Positions 1-9,173 of a stretch of DNA of 64,000 nt are shown here, one piece after another. How positions within the stretch are numbered: position 1 is the stretch's first letter; each line of letters opens with the position of its first letter. Source of the DNA: Bradysia coprophila (Eukaryota > Arthropoda > Insecta > Diptera > Sciaridae). Under the pieces are notes generated by a model. The model saw only the letters and a list, made by a program, of their open reading frames with translations. It searched no databases and was not told the origin of the DNA. The stretch covers positions 16,896,001 to 16,960,000 of the forward strand of contig NW_023503493.1 in the NCBI RefSeq assembly GCF_014529535.1. The letters are read 5' to 3'. The translations under genes were made by a program, and so were the position numbers.

Positions 1-580
1 TAATAAAATGTAGATCCGGACGTACTTTTAGAATAAAAATCAAAAATAAATAGAAAATTGACTTGTCCATGTGTATACATTCACAATGGTCGCCATTTTG
101 ACGGGGCATTATTGTTGGTAATTATTGTTATTGTTGGACATTATCGTTTTTGTCCAAAAAAGCTGGCGTCCTCAATTATTATTTAGTGTTATTACAAATT
201 ATAAAATTTCGTCACACATTAAGGACAAACTCAGGACATTTATTTGGTGACGGCTACAGGTAAATCGAGAAGTATTATTGTTCAACATGTGAACATGCCT
301 AGTATAGTATAAATCGAAAATAGAAAAACAAATTTTGGCGCTTTGGCAGCACTGTGGACACACTACCGTTAAATATGTGTAGCTGGTTGTATGCAATAGG
401 TTTCTTCCATCGTACAGTAAAAACGAATTTTGACAGGCCGAAAACAACCGACCGTCATCCACAGAAGCAAACATAACCGCAACTTAAACAAATTTGTTCG
501 TCAAAACTTCAAAGTGAGGTTGTGTTGGCTTCTCTGTGGATGACGATTGACATTTTGAACGACCTTGGAAGAAACCTATA
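1..580. other. Intergenic, no gene recognised
   Basis: AT-rich sequence with only short chance ORFs. The last ~100 bases contain a stretch (sub-motif CTGTGGATGACGATT) that recurs near 900 and near 5830, so repeat-derived DNA begins here. I see no domain-bearing reading frame. Confidence 0.5.
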
Positions 581-771
581 GGTTTGTTCCAAGGCTGTAT
601 GAATTGTCAAATTTGATCCATAGAACCATAACCTCAATAATATTTGTGTGTAAATCACGTAGGCGACGTTGCCATATTTGTCTGAAACATCTCGTAGGCG
701 ACGTTGCTATGGATCAAATCATCGTGGTTCGGGTTGTCAAAGTTCGTGTTTACAGCTATTTGGAACAAACC
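581..771. mobile_element. Foldback element, GGTTTGTTCCAA family
   Basis: Begins GGTTTGTTCCAA and ends with its reverse complement TTGGAACAAACC. The interior is an imperfect inverted repeat containing ATCCATAG and CTATGGAT. Related copies lie at 1082-1248, 3415-3743, 6010-6410 and 9174-9358, with decayed pieces near 33780-33910 and 53085-53150. No coding capacity, so a non-autonomous inverted-repeat element. I could not find a clean target duplication, so the superfamily is open. Confidence 0.6.
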
Positions 772-949
772 TTTTCAGGTGAATTTTGTATGACGCTAAT
801 ACATATATTTACAGCATGTTGTACGTTGTATACGCATGTGTAATTGATATACTGCGGTACCTTCAGTGTTTATATAAATACTTTGGTTGCTGTGACTTCT
901 CTGTGGATGACGATTAACTTTTTCAACAACTTCGGAACAGAAAAAATTG

Positions 950-1081
950 GTTGGCCTGTAGAGGCGTCACAGTTTTTTCCATCGACATTAGTAATTTTGT
1001 AATGACGAAATGTACTAGAATTATACGAAAATCTATTACATTTGAGCTTTAGTTTACAAACAGCATTTCAAATGCGTAATA
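950..1081 (+). repeat. Dispersed repeat, GTTGGCCTGTAGAGGCG family
   Basis: Starts GTTGGCCTGTAGAGGCGTC and ends just before the adjoining GGTTTGTTCCAA element. Other copies are at 4536-4755, about 5469-5660 and about 5877-6008. The 4536-4755 copy shows this is a mobile unit with an 8-bp target duplication. Confidence 0.6.
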
Positions 1082-1248
1082 GGTTTGTTCCAAGGCCATA
1101 TGAATTGTCAAATTACTGCCAAATTTCATCCATAGAGACACAACCTCATCAACATTTGATGTAAAATGACGTAGGTTATGTTGCTGTGGATGAAATTGTT
1201 GCCGTTCGTGTTGTCAAAGTTCAGGTTTACAGATATTTGGAACAAACC
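1082..1248. mobile_element. Foldback element, GGTTTGTTCCAA family (short copy)
   Basis: Bounded by GGTTTGTTCCAA-type termini in inverted orientation. Internal ATCCATAGAG and CTGTGGATGAAAT pair imperfectly. It corresponds to the element in copy B of the duplication (6010-6410), so it was present before the duplication. Confidence 0.6.
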
Positions 1249-1326
1249 TGTTTACGCAATACTATAATCAGCGCCATCTTTTCGTTGCAGTCTTGAATTA
1301 ACTAAATGGTGCAGTCTTGTGTCTAT

Positions 1327-1504
1327 TAGTGAACATCAACATTCAACACAAGGTATGGTCGAATGTCAAACGTTGTATGGAGCGGGGGTCATAGCGATTT
1401 CATATAAAGAAACTCACCTCTCATGAGAGGTGAGTTTGTTTATATAAAATCGCTATGTCCTCCGGTTTGTATGAATAGACCATACCTGGTTTATACTTTC
1501 ATTG
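1327..1504. mobile_element. hAT-like foldback MITE with empty-site proof
   Basis: A 178-bp palindromic unit ending in ACTTTCATTG and flanked by the 8-bp direct repeat GTGTCTAT (1319-1326 and 1505-1512). The duplicated segment at 6460-6467 carries a single GTGTCTAT with no insert, which is an empty site. The interior pairs an ATAGCGATTTC arm with its complement around CACCTCTCATGAGAGGTG. It is related to the 2254-2909 foldback. It has no ORF. The 8-bp duplication and CA-type end suggest mobilisation by a hAT transposase. Confidence 0.8.
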
Positions 1505-1587
1505 GTGTCTATAGCGTATATCATGACAGTGATGACAGTCTCCATGTGTTTTTTTGAGTCATGAAGTGTCAGGAGCACAGTCTCGAG

Positions 1588-3239
1588 CAGTGCCTTTTAT
1601 AAGGATTTTTCACTGGGGTGCACAACTTTCCGCAAGGCCCCATTTTTTCTCTCGAAAGGGACAATTTTTCTCGCCAAGGGGCCCATGTTTATTTTTTGTT
1701 TTCGTTAACAGTAGTGAACGCAGATAAACATACATTAGTCGGTTCAAGATATTGCTTTTTTCGCCGCAGGCAAAAATTTTTGAAGAAAGGCTGGTCACTA
1801 GTTTTGCAAGATCTCATGGCTTCAAAAAATCGGTCTCTTCTAGTTAACATTCTCTGATTTCGAGATAAAGGTACAAATCGCGAGCGGAGCGAGCGAGAAA
1901 ATTTTCAGATATTCTGCTTTCAAAACGTTCTATTTCTCTTACGCTTACGCGCGATGTAAACTCCAACGTCCTAGGACGGCCCTCTTAACCCCTCTTAATT
2001 CATGTCTCGCTGCCGATGAAATTATCAGCAATTATCAAATAAATACAAAAATATAGGCGCAGCTTTGAATTACAGCGGATGATTAGTTTTGAATTGCAGC
2101 GCTAAAATAATTAGATTAAATTTGAAGAAACAAATTATGTGACAGATTACAATGAGTTTTTCACTGGGCGGATTTATAAACAGTGGGGTGCACTGATAGG
2201 GGACTGGGTGCATTTTTCCTCCGACCTTGTATGTTAAAAAAGGCACTGGGCACCAATGAAAGTACAAACCAGGTATGGTACATCCATATAAGCCGGATCA
2301 AATAGCGATTTCGTTTATTTCGTCCTCAGACAAACTCAGTTTTCTTTTAAATTTCACCAAAATTATCAAAGTCACCAAATGGTTTAACGTAACCTCAGAC
2401 ACAGAAAATTTAAAATTTTGTGTATTTTTGCAATTATCGCATCCAGAAACCATTTGATCACATTTATTTTAATTCAAATCGATAATGTGTATGGTCTTCT
2501 AGGTGAAGACAGTGAGCTGGACAGTTGTATTTGCAAATTAAGTGTGCTATTGACTAAATGAGTTGTGTGTAAACAATTTTCTAATTGGATTTTTTTTTGC
2601 TCAATAGCACACTTAATTTGCAAATACAACTTTCCAGCTCACTATCTTCATCTAGAAGACCCTACACATTATCGGTTTGAATCAAAATAAATGTGATCAA
2701 ATGGGTTCTAGCTGCGATAATTGCAAAAATGTACAAAATTTTAAATTTTCTGTGTGTGAGGTTACGTTAAACCATTTGGTGGGTTTGATAATTTTGGTGA
2801 AATTTAAAAGAGAACTGAGTTCGTCTGAGGACGAAATAAACGAAATAGCTATTTGCTCCGCTCCATACAAATTTTGACATTGGACCATACCTTCTGTATA
2901 CTTTCATTGCTGGGCACTTGTTTTATCAATGTGTCCCGTTTGAGTTTCTTTTTTTGCCCTGCTTAGTTTTTTCATCGGAGACATTTTTTTAGATCAAGCG
3001 TGGAATGTATGGCTGATGATATTTTGACGTTTGATAGAATATTCGGAATAACTGTAAATGCTAACGTTCGAGTGGGTGCGTTTTATGTCATTATATACGA
3101 TTTATTTGAATTATAGGGATCCTAAAATATTATTTTGTAGTACTGTGGTGCACTGGGTCGCACCTAGAACCACTGGGTCGCACCGACGGGGGACTGGGGT
3201 GCACTTTTTCCCCGAGCTTATATGTTATAAAAGGCTCTG
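1588..3239. mobile_element. Non-autonomous hAT-like element, host of a nested foldback
   Basis: Starts CAGTGCCTTTTATAA and ends TTATAAAAGGCTCTG (inverted termini). It is flanked by the 8-bp direct repeat GTCTCGAG (1580-1587, 3240-3247), while the duplicated copy near 6536 has the uninterrupted sequence. The pattern TnnnnA within the duplication fits the hAT preference. An internal terminus-like end occurs near 2235-2250, so two related copies may be joined. No transposase frame is visible. A 656-bp palindrome sits inside at 2254-2909. Confidence 0.75.
2254..2909. mobile_element. Long hAT-like foldback, 656-bp near-perfect palindrome
   Basis: Begins CAATGAAAGTA and ends TACTTTCATTG, flanked by the exact 8-bp duplication CTGGGCAC (2246-2253 and 2910-2917). 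The two arms of roughly 300 bp are inverted copies: the ATTTCGTTTATTTCGTCCTC segment near 2312 mirrors the one near 2830, and GAAGACAGTGAGCTGGA mirrors its complement near 2633. The reading frames seen on both strands here are mirror images of each other and are not genes. A transcript through it could form a long hairpin. Confidence 0.85.
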
Positions 3240-3414
3240 GTCTCGAGCACAGTATTATTACTATTCAAAAAACTGGTTGTGTTTTCGGTTTAATAAAAAA
3301 AATTGAAAACTTGAAGAGATGTTTTCATTTTTCAAAAACAAGTCTGTCATTATTGTAAGTTACTCATGCAAGAGAATATTATTGAACATCACCGACTGAC
3401 GAGACCAATGAATA

Positions 3415-3743
3415 GGTTTGTTCCAAGGCTGTATGAATGAATGAATAATAATTTTATTCTCTACTGTTCTCTAGCCGAGTACAAGGCATACATAAGTATA
3501 TCACAGAATAAACATAAACATAAATAAATTCAATAAATTAAATTAAGCGTAAGAAATTAATCATTTAAATGCAAGCAAAAAGATAAGAAGAAACACAAAC
3601 AAGCAATGAATTGTCAAATTTGATCCATAGAACCATAACCTCAATAATATTTGTGTGTAAATAACGTAGGTGACGTTGCTATGGATCAAATCATCGTGGT
3701 TCGGGTTGTCAAAGTTCGTGTTTACAGCTATTTGGAACAAACC
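3415..3743. mobile_element. GGTTTGTTCCAA foldback carrying a nested insertion
   Basis: Same inverted termini as the 581-771 copy and a nearly identical right half. The left arm is split after the TATGAAT position by about 167 bp (about 3439-3605), which is flanked by ATGAAT on both sides. The inserted piece starts with ATTC-type short repeats on the complementary strand, as expected of a 3' tail of a SINE or LINE inserted in reverse. Confidence 0.65.
3439..3605 (-). mobile_element. Short retroelement-like insertion
   Basis: About 167 bp of AT-rich sequence that interrupts the surrounding foldback and is bordered by ATGAAT repeats. Comparison with the uninterrupted copy at 581-771 defines the ends. 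The simple-sequence tail (ATTC/ATT repeats on the minus strand) suggests target-primed insertion of a SINE or truncated LINE. I do not recognise the family. Confidence 0.4.
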
Positions 3744-3939
3744 GAACAAACCTATATAAGAAATAGATTCACACTGCTCACAAGTTAGTTTGTGTCATCT
3801 TTTTGACCAACGAAGGTCGGGACGCAAAAAGATTACCGAAATCACTCGCACTTCATTTGTTTACATTGTAAACATAAAAGTTTCTTCAATTTTATTATTG
3901 TTTTCGATCACTGACTGGATCAATTTTAATTGAAACAGC

Positions 3940-5138
3940 ATGGAGACTGTGTTAAGTTTACTTTTACCGGATACGCTCACATGCCGAGTAATTACTCCAA
4001 AGAATTACCCAGAACAAATATTTCCTCCGTTTGTAGTTGGTCGAAATAATACGGAATCAATAAATCATTTAGTGAAAATTATGACCTTCTCAAAACATAT
4101 TTTGGAATTACTAGCTGCTCTAGAATCTGTATCAGTTCCTTCAGTGCCAGCAGGTGCATTGGTGATTTATTTGATTGGGGTACTTGAGCAACAAGATGAT
4201 TCGTTGGAAGAGAAGATTATTGCCCACGTTGACAAGGAAATAATCACTCAGAGTGTCCTGCTATTTGAAGATCGTTTGTACGATGTGAGAAAGAGAATGG
4301 AAATTATTACGAGCTTATGTAAATCAAATAAAAAAGAAGCAGAGCAGATGCGAAACGAAATAACAAGTGCAATGTCAACGTGTGATCAAATGTATTATCA
4401 CTTTATACAAAAGGAGTCGATTTTTTACAAATATCCGCTATGTTCACCAACTTACCTCGCAACTTTCATCGCTGTTTATAATTCCGTATTGAGCGTCGCC
4501 AGTCAAATCAGTTCTAAATCATATTCGCCTAGTCGGTTGGCCTGTAGAGGCGCCACATTTTTTTTATAGTACTTCAATCTCACTGGACTATTTTTTTGTG
4601 TAACAACTTCACATTGATTCATTTCCATGGAATGTCACAGCAGTGAAGTTTGTTCATGAAAAAATAATTCAGTGACAGCAGACTTTTGATGAAGAAAAGT
4701 ACTAAATTGTATTAGATTTTACCCTTAGTTTCTAAACCCCATTCTCCTATAGTGACCTAGTCGTTCGTGATAAAATGGAAGAAATGAAATTATTGATTGA
4801 AAACTATACAAGACGGTTCTGGGAAAAAAGATTATCCGATGATATCATTTCCTACAGGCGAAGGGATCCCGTCATGCAAGATGTACGATGATCAACAGGA
4901 AATACTTACAGTAATCGAGGACAGTTTCAATCCGGCAAGGCATTTCGAGAATATGAGTGTATCTGGTTACAATGAATGGATAAAAAAAGATACCATGAAC
5001 GATTATAAAATGAAGGTGTGCAAAGTCTACAACGATTTCTTCAATAAAATGTACGAGACGCTTGTTCCGCAACCGAAAACATCTGTTGACGACTCATTCA
5101 ACATGAAGATCTGCAGGGAGATTATCGATAAAAAATAA
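3940..5138 (+). pseudogene. Broken gene with endotoxin N-domain-like helical region
   Basis: The first open part (3940 to about 4535, ~200 residues) is mostly helical. It has a hydrophobic VPSVPAGALVIYLIGVL segment, an amphipathic helix near residues 85-115 and a second hydrophobic helix near 165-190. From memory this layout resembles the delta-endotoxin N domain (Pfam Endotoxin_N), which also occurs in arthropod proteins. This is inference. The gene is disrupted at least three ways: a 220-bp repeat at 4536-4755 with an 8-bp target duplication, a phase mismatch between the two sides of that insertion, and a frame change near 4880 (one frame reads from 4774 to a stop about 4890, the next to a stop at 5136). 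The repeat supplies its own stop at 4567. Family-relevant domains II and III of bacterial toxins are absent. It could alternatively be an unrelated insect-specific helical protein. Confidence 0.45.
4536..4755 (+). mobile_element. GTTGGCCTGTAGAGGCG repeat inserted in the broken gene
   Basis: 220 bp beginning GTTGGCCTGTAGAGGCGCC and ending TTCTCCTATAGTGA, flanked by the exact 8-bp direct repeat CCTAGTCG (4528-4535 and 4756-4763). Other copies lie at 950, 5469 and 5877. An 8-bp duplication fits hAT or P-type transposition. The terminal inverted repeats are weak. Confidence 0.7.
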
Positions 5139-5334
5139 TTTTTGTAAAAGCTACCAAAACACCAAATATGTACATTCACAGTTGTAAATCTTTATCTTAT
5201 CAATTTATAAACATTTCTACATAAGTGAATATAAACTTCAGTGTTTTATTCTACGTAAAAACTCGGACTTGAGTCGTCGTATACAACGAAAGTACACTCT
5301 TGAGTCATCGTATACAACGAAAGTACTATTAGTA

Positions 5335-5455
5335 TGGTCAAAATTTGTATGAAGCGGAGGAAATAGCGAATGATTTTCATTGCAAGGTGAGTTTGTTTAT
5401 ATGAAATCGCTATTTCCTACCTTGATTTCCTCTGGTTTCTACATTCATTGATCGT
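5335..5455. mobile_element. Decayed hAT-like foldback fragment
   Basis: Contains TATGGTC, then ATAGCGAATGATTTTCATTG, then GAAATCGCTATTTCCT in inverted arrangement, as in the 1327-1504 element but eroded. Ends are not definable. Confidence 0.45.
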
Positions 5456-5468
5456 ATGGGACAAGTGG

Positions 5469-5660
5469 GTTGGCCTGTAGAGGCGTCACATTTTCCATAG
5501 CACTTCAATCCCTGTGGCTTATTTTCATGTGAGCCAACTTCACATTTGTCATTACAGAACAATTGTCACCAGTAATTTTATGACAGAATGTACTAAAATA
5601 TAGGAAAACTCTATTACATTTCTTCTTAGTTTAAAAACATCATTCTCCCATATTGAAACT
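5469..5660 (+). repeat. Dispersed repeat, GTTGGCCTGTAGAGGCG family
   Basis: Diverged copy of the 220-bp unit at 4536-4755, sharing the start GTTGGCCTGTAGAGGCG, the CACTTCAATC and ACTTCACATT blocks and the CATTCTCC-like end. Confidence 0.6.
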
Positions 5661-5735
5661 GAGGTTGTGGTCAAAGTCTATAAACACTGAAGGTAGCGCA
5701 GTCCCTCAGGGAATAGCAAGAAATACGGATCGCGA

Positions 5736-6707
5736 TTTACAGCATGTTGTACGTTGTATACACATGTGTATTGATATGCTGCGGTACCTTCAGTGTTTAT
5801 ATAAATACTTTGGTTGTGGTGACTTCTCTGTGGATGACGATTGAGTTTTTCAACGACTTTGGAACAGAAAAAATTGGTTGGCCTGTAGAGGCGTCACAGT
5901 TTTTTCCATCGACATCAGTAATTTTGTAATGACGAAATGTACTAGAATTATACGAAAATCTATTACATTTGAGCTTTAGTTTCCAAACAGCATTTCAAAT
6001 GCGTAATAGGTTTGTTCCAACAATGAAAGTAAATAGATAGGTATGGCCAAGCGTTCAAATTTGTTCTAGCCGGAGCACATACGGATTTGCATGGCGCCAC
6101 CTCAAACGAACTCATTTCTAGTGCAAATTTCCACTAGAAATGAGTTCGTTTGAGGTGGCGCCATGCAAATTCGTATGTGCTCCGACTTGTATGGACTGGC
6201 CATACCTACTTATCTACTTTCATTGTGTTCCAAGGCCATATGAATTGTCAAATCTGCTGTGATCTTAAATTGTGTTTTTGTAAATTATCAAATTACTGTC
6301 AAATATCATCCATAGAGACACAACCTCATCAACATTTGATGTAGGTTATGTTGCTGTGGATGAAATGGTTGCCGTTCGTGTTGTCAAAGTTCGGGTTTAC
6401 AGTTATTTGGACGTGTTTACGCAATACTATAATCAGCGCCGTCTTTTCGTTGCAGTCTTGTGTCTATAACGTATATCATGACAGTGATGACAGTCTCCAT
6501 GTGTTTTTTTGAGTCATGAAGTGTCAGGAGCACAGTCTCGAGCACAGTATTTACTATTCAAAAAACTTGTTGTGTTTTCGGTTTAATAAATAAAATTTGA
6601 AAACTTGAAGAGATGCTTTCATTTTTCAAAAACAAGTCTGTCATTATTGTAAGTTACTCATGCAAGAGAATATTATTGAACACCACCGACTGACGAGACC
6701 AATGAAT
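5736..6707 (+). repeat. Direct duplication, copy B
   Basis: Partner of 808-3413. It lacks the 1327-1504 foldback and the 1588-3239 element, so its sequence near 6460 and 6536 shows the pre-insertion state. It carries its own 205-bp foldback at 6021-6225, which split the GGTTTGTTCCAA element that copy A has intact at 1082-1248. It ends about 160 bp before the first visible exon of the SDR gene. Confidence 0.65.
6021..6225. mobile_element. 205-bp hAT-like foldback MITE, copy 1
   Basis: Starts CAATGAAAGTAAATAG and ends CTACTTTCATTG, flanked by the exact 8-bp duplication TGTTCCAA (6013-6020, 6226-6233). The arms contain CGGAGCACATACG, CATGGCGCCACCTC and AAACGAACTCATTTCTAGTG, followed by their inverse. 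It is inserted in an older GGTTTGTTCCAA element. Two nearly identical copies of the same length are at 8669-8873 (reverse orientation) and 15829-16033. Confidence 0.9.
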
Positions 6708-6870
6708 TGTCGTAGTAACTTTCGACTCGTAACTCGAAAATTAAACCTTCTCATTCCTTTGAATGATATGAGACAAAGTCGCTTTTAGACGTAATTTATC
6801 TACCTATCATTGTCCTGGTCGGTTGCGGTACGGTGCAATAAAAAAATTATTGAATTATGTCACCTTTCAG

Positions 6871-8275
6871 GGAAGTTGTGTTGGAACAGCAGTTGGTGGG
6901 CTCTTCATTTTAAAGTAACATAAATACAAGAAATGTACCACAGTATATCGGCCCACGATAATTGATTTTGTAATCAAAATTTCAGAGATGCAATGCAAGG
7001 GGAACGATTCAAAAAGAAGACTCGAGCTGAGAATAAAGTCGTATTAATTGTATGCAGTCTATTCTAGGAGTATAAATCTACCGGTTAAATGTCCAATCTT
7101 CCTTGTATTTTCAGACCGGTTGCAATACGGGCATCGGCAAAGAAACGGCACTAGAATTAGCGAAAAGAGGAGCACACATTTACATGGCATGTAGAGACAT
7201 GAAGAAATGCGAGGAGGCCCGCAAAGAAATCGTTCTTGATACTAATAATGGAAACGTTTACTGTAGAGAGTGTGACCTAGCATCATTTAAATCAATCCGA
7301 AATTTTGTGTCGCAGTAAGTTGGATCGGACCTAATGTTGAGATTTTCATTTCCGTCAGTTCGCGATACATTCTAGATTTCAAAAGGATAGTGAACGACTG
7401 GATGTTTTAATAAACAATGCCGGTGTCATGAGATGTCCTAAGTGGACGACGAAAGATGGAATTGAAATGCAGCTAGGAGTGAATCATATGGGGTAATTGT
7501 GTGTAGAATTTTTTGATGCACAAACTGTGGACTGCTTCGTTTTTGTAGGCATTTCCTGTTGACCCTATTACTGCTGGATACATTGAAGGTAAATTTCGAG
7601 TTTTCTGAATGTCATTCGATTTCGGATTTTTTTTATTATATGGCCAGAAATCCAGCCCCAGTCGCATTGTAGTTGTATCTAGCATCGCTCACGAGCGTGG
7701 AAAAATTAACCTCGACGATCTGAATAGTGACCAAAGTTATGATGAAGGAGCAGCATACAATCAAAGTAAATTGGCTAACGTTCTATTTGCCAATGAATTG
7801 GCGAAAAAATTGGCTGGAACTGGTGTTACAGTGAATTCTGTGCACCCAGGAATCGTTGATACCGATATCATCAGACATATGTCCTTTTATAGCAGCTGGA
7901 TTGCAAAGTGAGTTAGACTGTGACCATTGTGAGTTTTCCATTTCATCTTTGAATATTCTTCAAAATCAATTTTGAAGCATCTTCATACGACCATTTGTGT
8001 GGCCGTTCGTGAAAAATCCAAAGTCAGGAGCGCAAACCGTTATAGCGTTGGCATTGGACCCGGAATTGGAGAAAACGAGCGGAACATATTTTTGGTAAGC
8101 GTTTCAAATTTTAGAGTCGATTCGGATCTAGTTCGTTTCTTTTTGGATTGACGGTATATCCAATCTTATTATTAGCGATTTAAAGCCATCCAAGATCAGT
8201 GAAGCAGCAGCCGACGCAAAAACAGCCGAATGGCTATGGAGAGTCAGTGAGAAGTGGACAGGAGTGTCATTTTGA
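6871..8275 (+). CDS. Retinol dehydrogenase-like short-chain dehydrogenase (5' end not seen)
   Basis: NAD(P)-dependent SDR of the RDH11/12/13 type, expected to interconvert retinoids or other lipid aldehydes and alcohols at an internal membrane. Exons: 6871-6914, 6986-7049, 7115-7314, 7376-7492, 7549-7588, 7648-7907, 7978-8094, 8176-8275, all bounded by AG/GT and phase-consistent. The 44-nt exon gives a hydrophobic [10 protein letters not shown] anchor piece. Exon 2 to 3 joins the cofactor motif TGCNTGIG. Later come [17 protein letters not shown], the catalytic YNQSK and [10 protein letters not shown]. It ends EKWTGVSF. The order matches insect RDH proteins along their length. The initiator codon must lie in an upstream exon I could not identify, because there is no in-frame ATG before 6871. 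The 7978 acceptor is weakest. Family is sure; substrate is not. Confidence 0.85.
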
Positions 8276-8660
8276 TTAATTAGTGTAAACAAAGATTAGG
8301 AATTTTATAGAAAGAATTATAGTGAAGATACGAATTGTTGGTACGCATTTTTCTGTAAGCTTCGACGACGACAACCTTTTATAACCAATACAAAATCTCT
8401 CACTTCATTTGATCTAACATCAGTTTTGGTGTATTGGCGATCTTCAAAATATCCAGGCGGCGTTACTTTCTCGGTGAAACTTGGCACTTTGACTGGTAAC
8501 AAAATACAACGATTTTGTTTCAGAACTTTCTTCGTGAAAAGTGTCACTTTGTCTGGTATACAATTAATTACAGCTACGCGTCTCAATAACCAATAGTCTG
8601 TCGATATCTTTTGTTGTCACTGTCGCTGATACCATGATATGTTTAAATTAGAATTTTTCG
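8276..8660. other. Intergenic after SDR
   Basis: Presumed 3' UTR and spacer. A ~35-bp motif around TTTCNTCGTGAAA...GTCACTTTG recurs imperfectly at about 8470 and 8530. I see no gene. Confidence 0.4.
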
Positions 8661-8668
8661 GTATTTTT

Positions 8669-8873
8669 CAATGAAAGTAGATAAGTAGGTATGGCCAGTC
8701 CATACAAGTCGGAGCACATACGAATTTGCATGGCGCCACCTCAAACGAACTCATTTCTAGTGGAAATTTGCACTAGAAATGAGTTCGTTTGAGGTGGCGC
8801 CATGCAAATCCGTATGTGCTCCGGCTAGAACAAATATGAACGCTTGGCCATACCTATCTATTTACTTTCATTG
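8669..8873. mobile_element. 205-bp hAT-like foldback MITE, copy 2 (reverse orientation)
   Basis: Reverse complement of the 6021-6225 unit with very few differences. It starts CAATGAAAGTAGATAAG and ends TTACTTTCATTG. The exact 8-bp duplication GTATTTTT lies at 8661-8668 and 8874-8881. Confidence 0.9.
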
Positions 8874-8895
8874 GTATTTTTATCGTTGCGCTTTA

Positions 8896-9049
8896 CAGGG
8901 CCGTAGCCAGACTTCAAAATCTGAGTGCGCTAGGGGGGGCGCAAGGTCCAAAAAATTATTTTGTATGGGAAAAATTAAAAAAAAATTGAAAAAATGACTT
9001 CGCTAGGAGGGGCGCCGCCCACCCTGCGCCCCATCTAGATACGGCCCTG
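8896..9049. mobile_element. hAT-like MITE with CAGGGCCGTAGCCAG terminus
   Basis: 154 bp. Starts CAGGGCCGTAGCCAG and ends TAGATACGGCCCTG, with an exact 8-bp duplication GCGCTTTA (8888-8895, 9050-9057). The interior has paired G-rich and C-rich blocks (GGGGGGGCGC and GGCGCCGCCC). Non-coding; a separate family from the CAATG elements. It lies 22 bp from the 8669-8873 element. Confidence 0.85.
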
Positions 9050-9173
9050 GCGCTTTAGCAACGGACTATAGCAGTACACACGAGGAAAGTCTTCATTTAA
9101 AAAAATAGTCAACAGGTGTGTTTTTAGCCTTCTAATTGAGTGATGTCAAAGCTTCGGTGCTTGACAGTGCTTT

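Larger units (their letters stand above)
808..3413 (+). repeat. Direct duplication, copy A (expanded by insertions)
   Basis: Direct-repeat partner of 5736-6707. The shared order is: the TTTACAGCATGTTGTACG segment, the CTGTGGATGACGATT segment, the GTTGGCCTGTAGAGGCG repeat, the GGTTTGTTCCAA element, CAGCGCC...TTTTCGTTGCAGTCTTG, TATATCATGACAGTGATGAC, CTCGAGCA, the TTCAAAAAACT tract, and the end GACGAGACCAATGAAT. Copy A is interrupted by a foldback at 1327-1504 and a larger hAT-like insertion at 1588-3239. Both are absent from copy B. The two copies flank the broken gene at 3940-5138. They could be arms of one old mobile element or a segmental duplication. Confidence 0.65.

Noticed and set aside
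2275..2888. Matching short ORFs on both strands (FISSSDKLSFLLNFTK-type peptides)
   Set aside because: They are mirror images produced by the two arms of the 656-bp palindrome, not genes.
8317..8586. 89-residue minus-strand ORF
   Set aside because: No domain, and part of it is a short imperfect internal repeat in the presumed SDR 3' flank.
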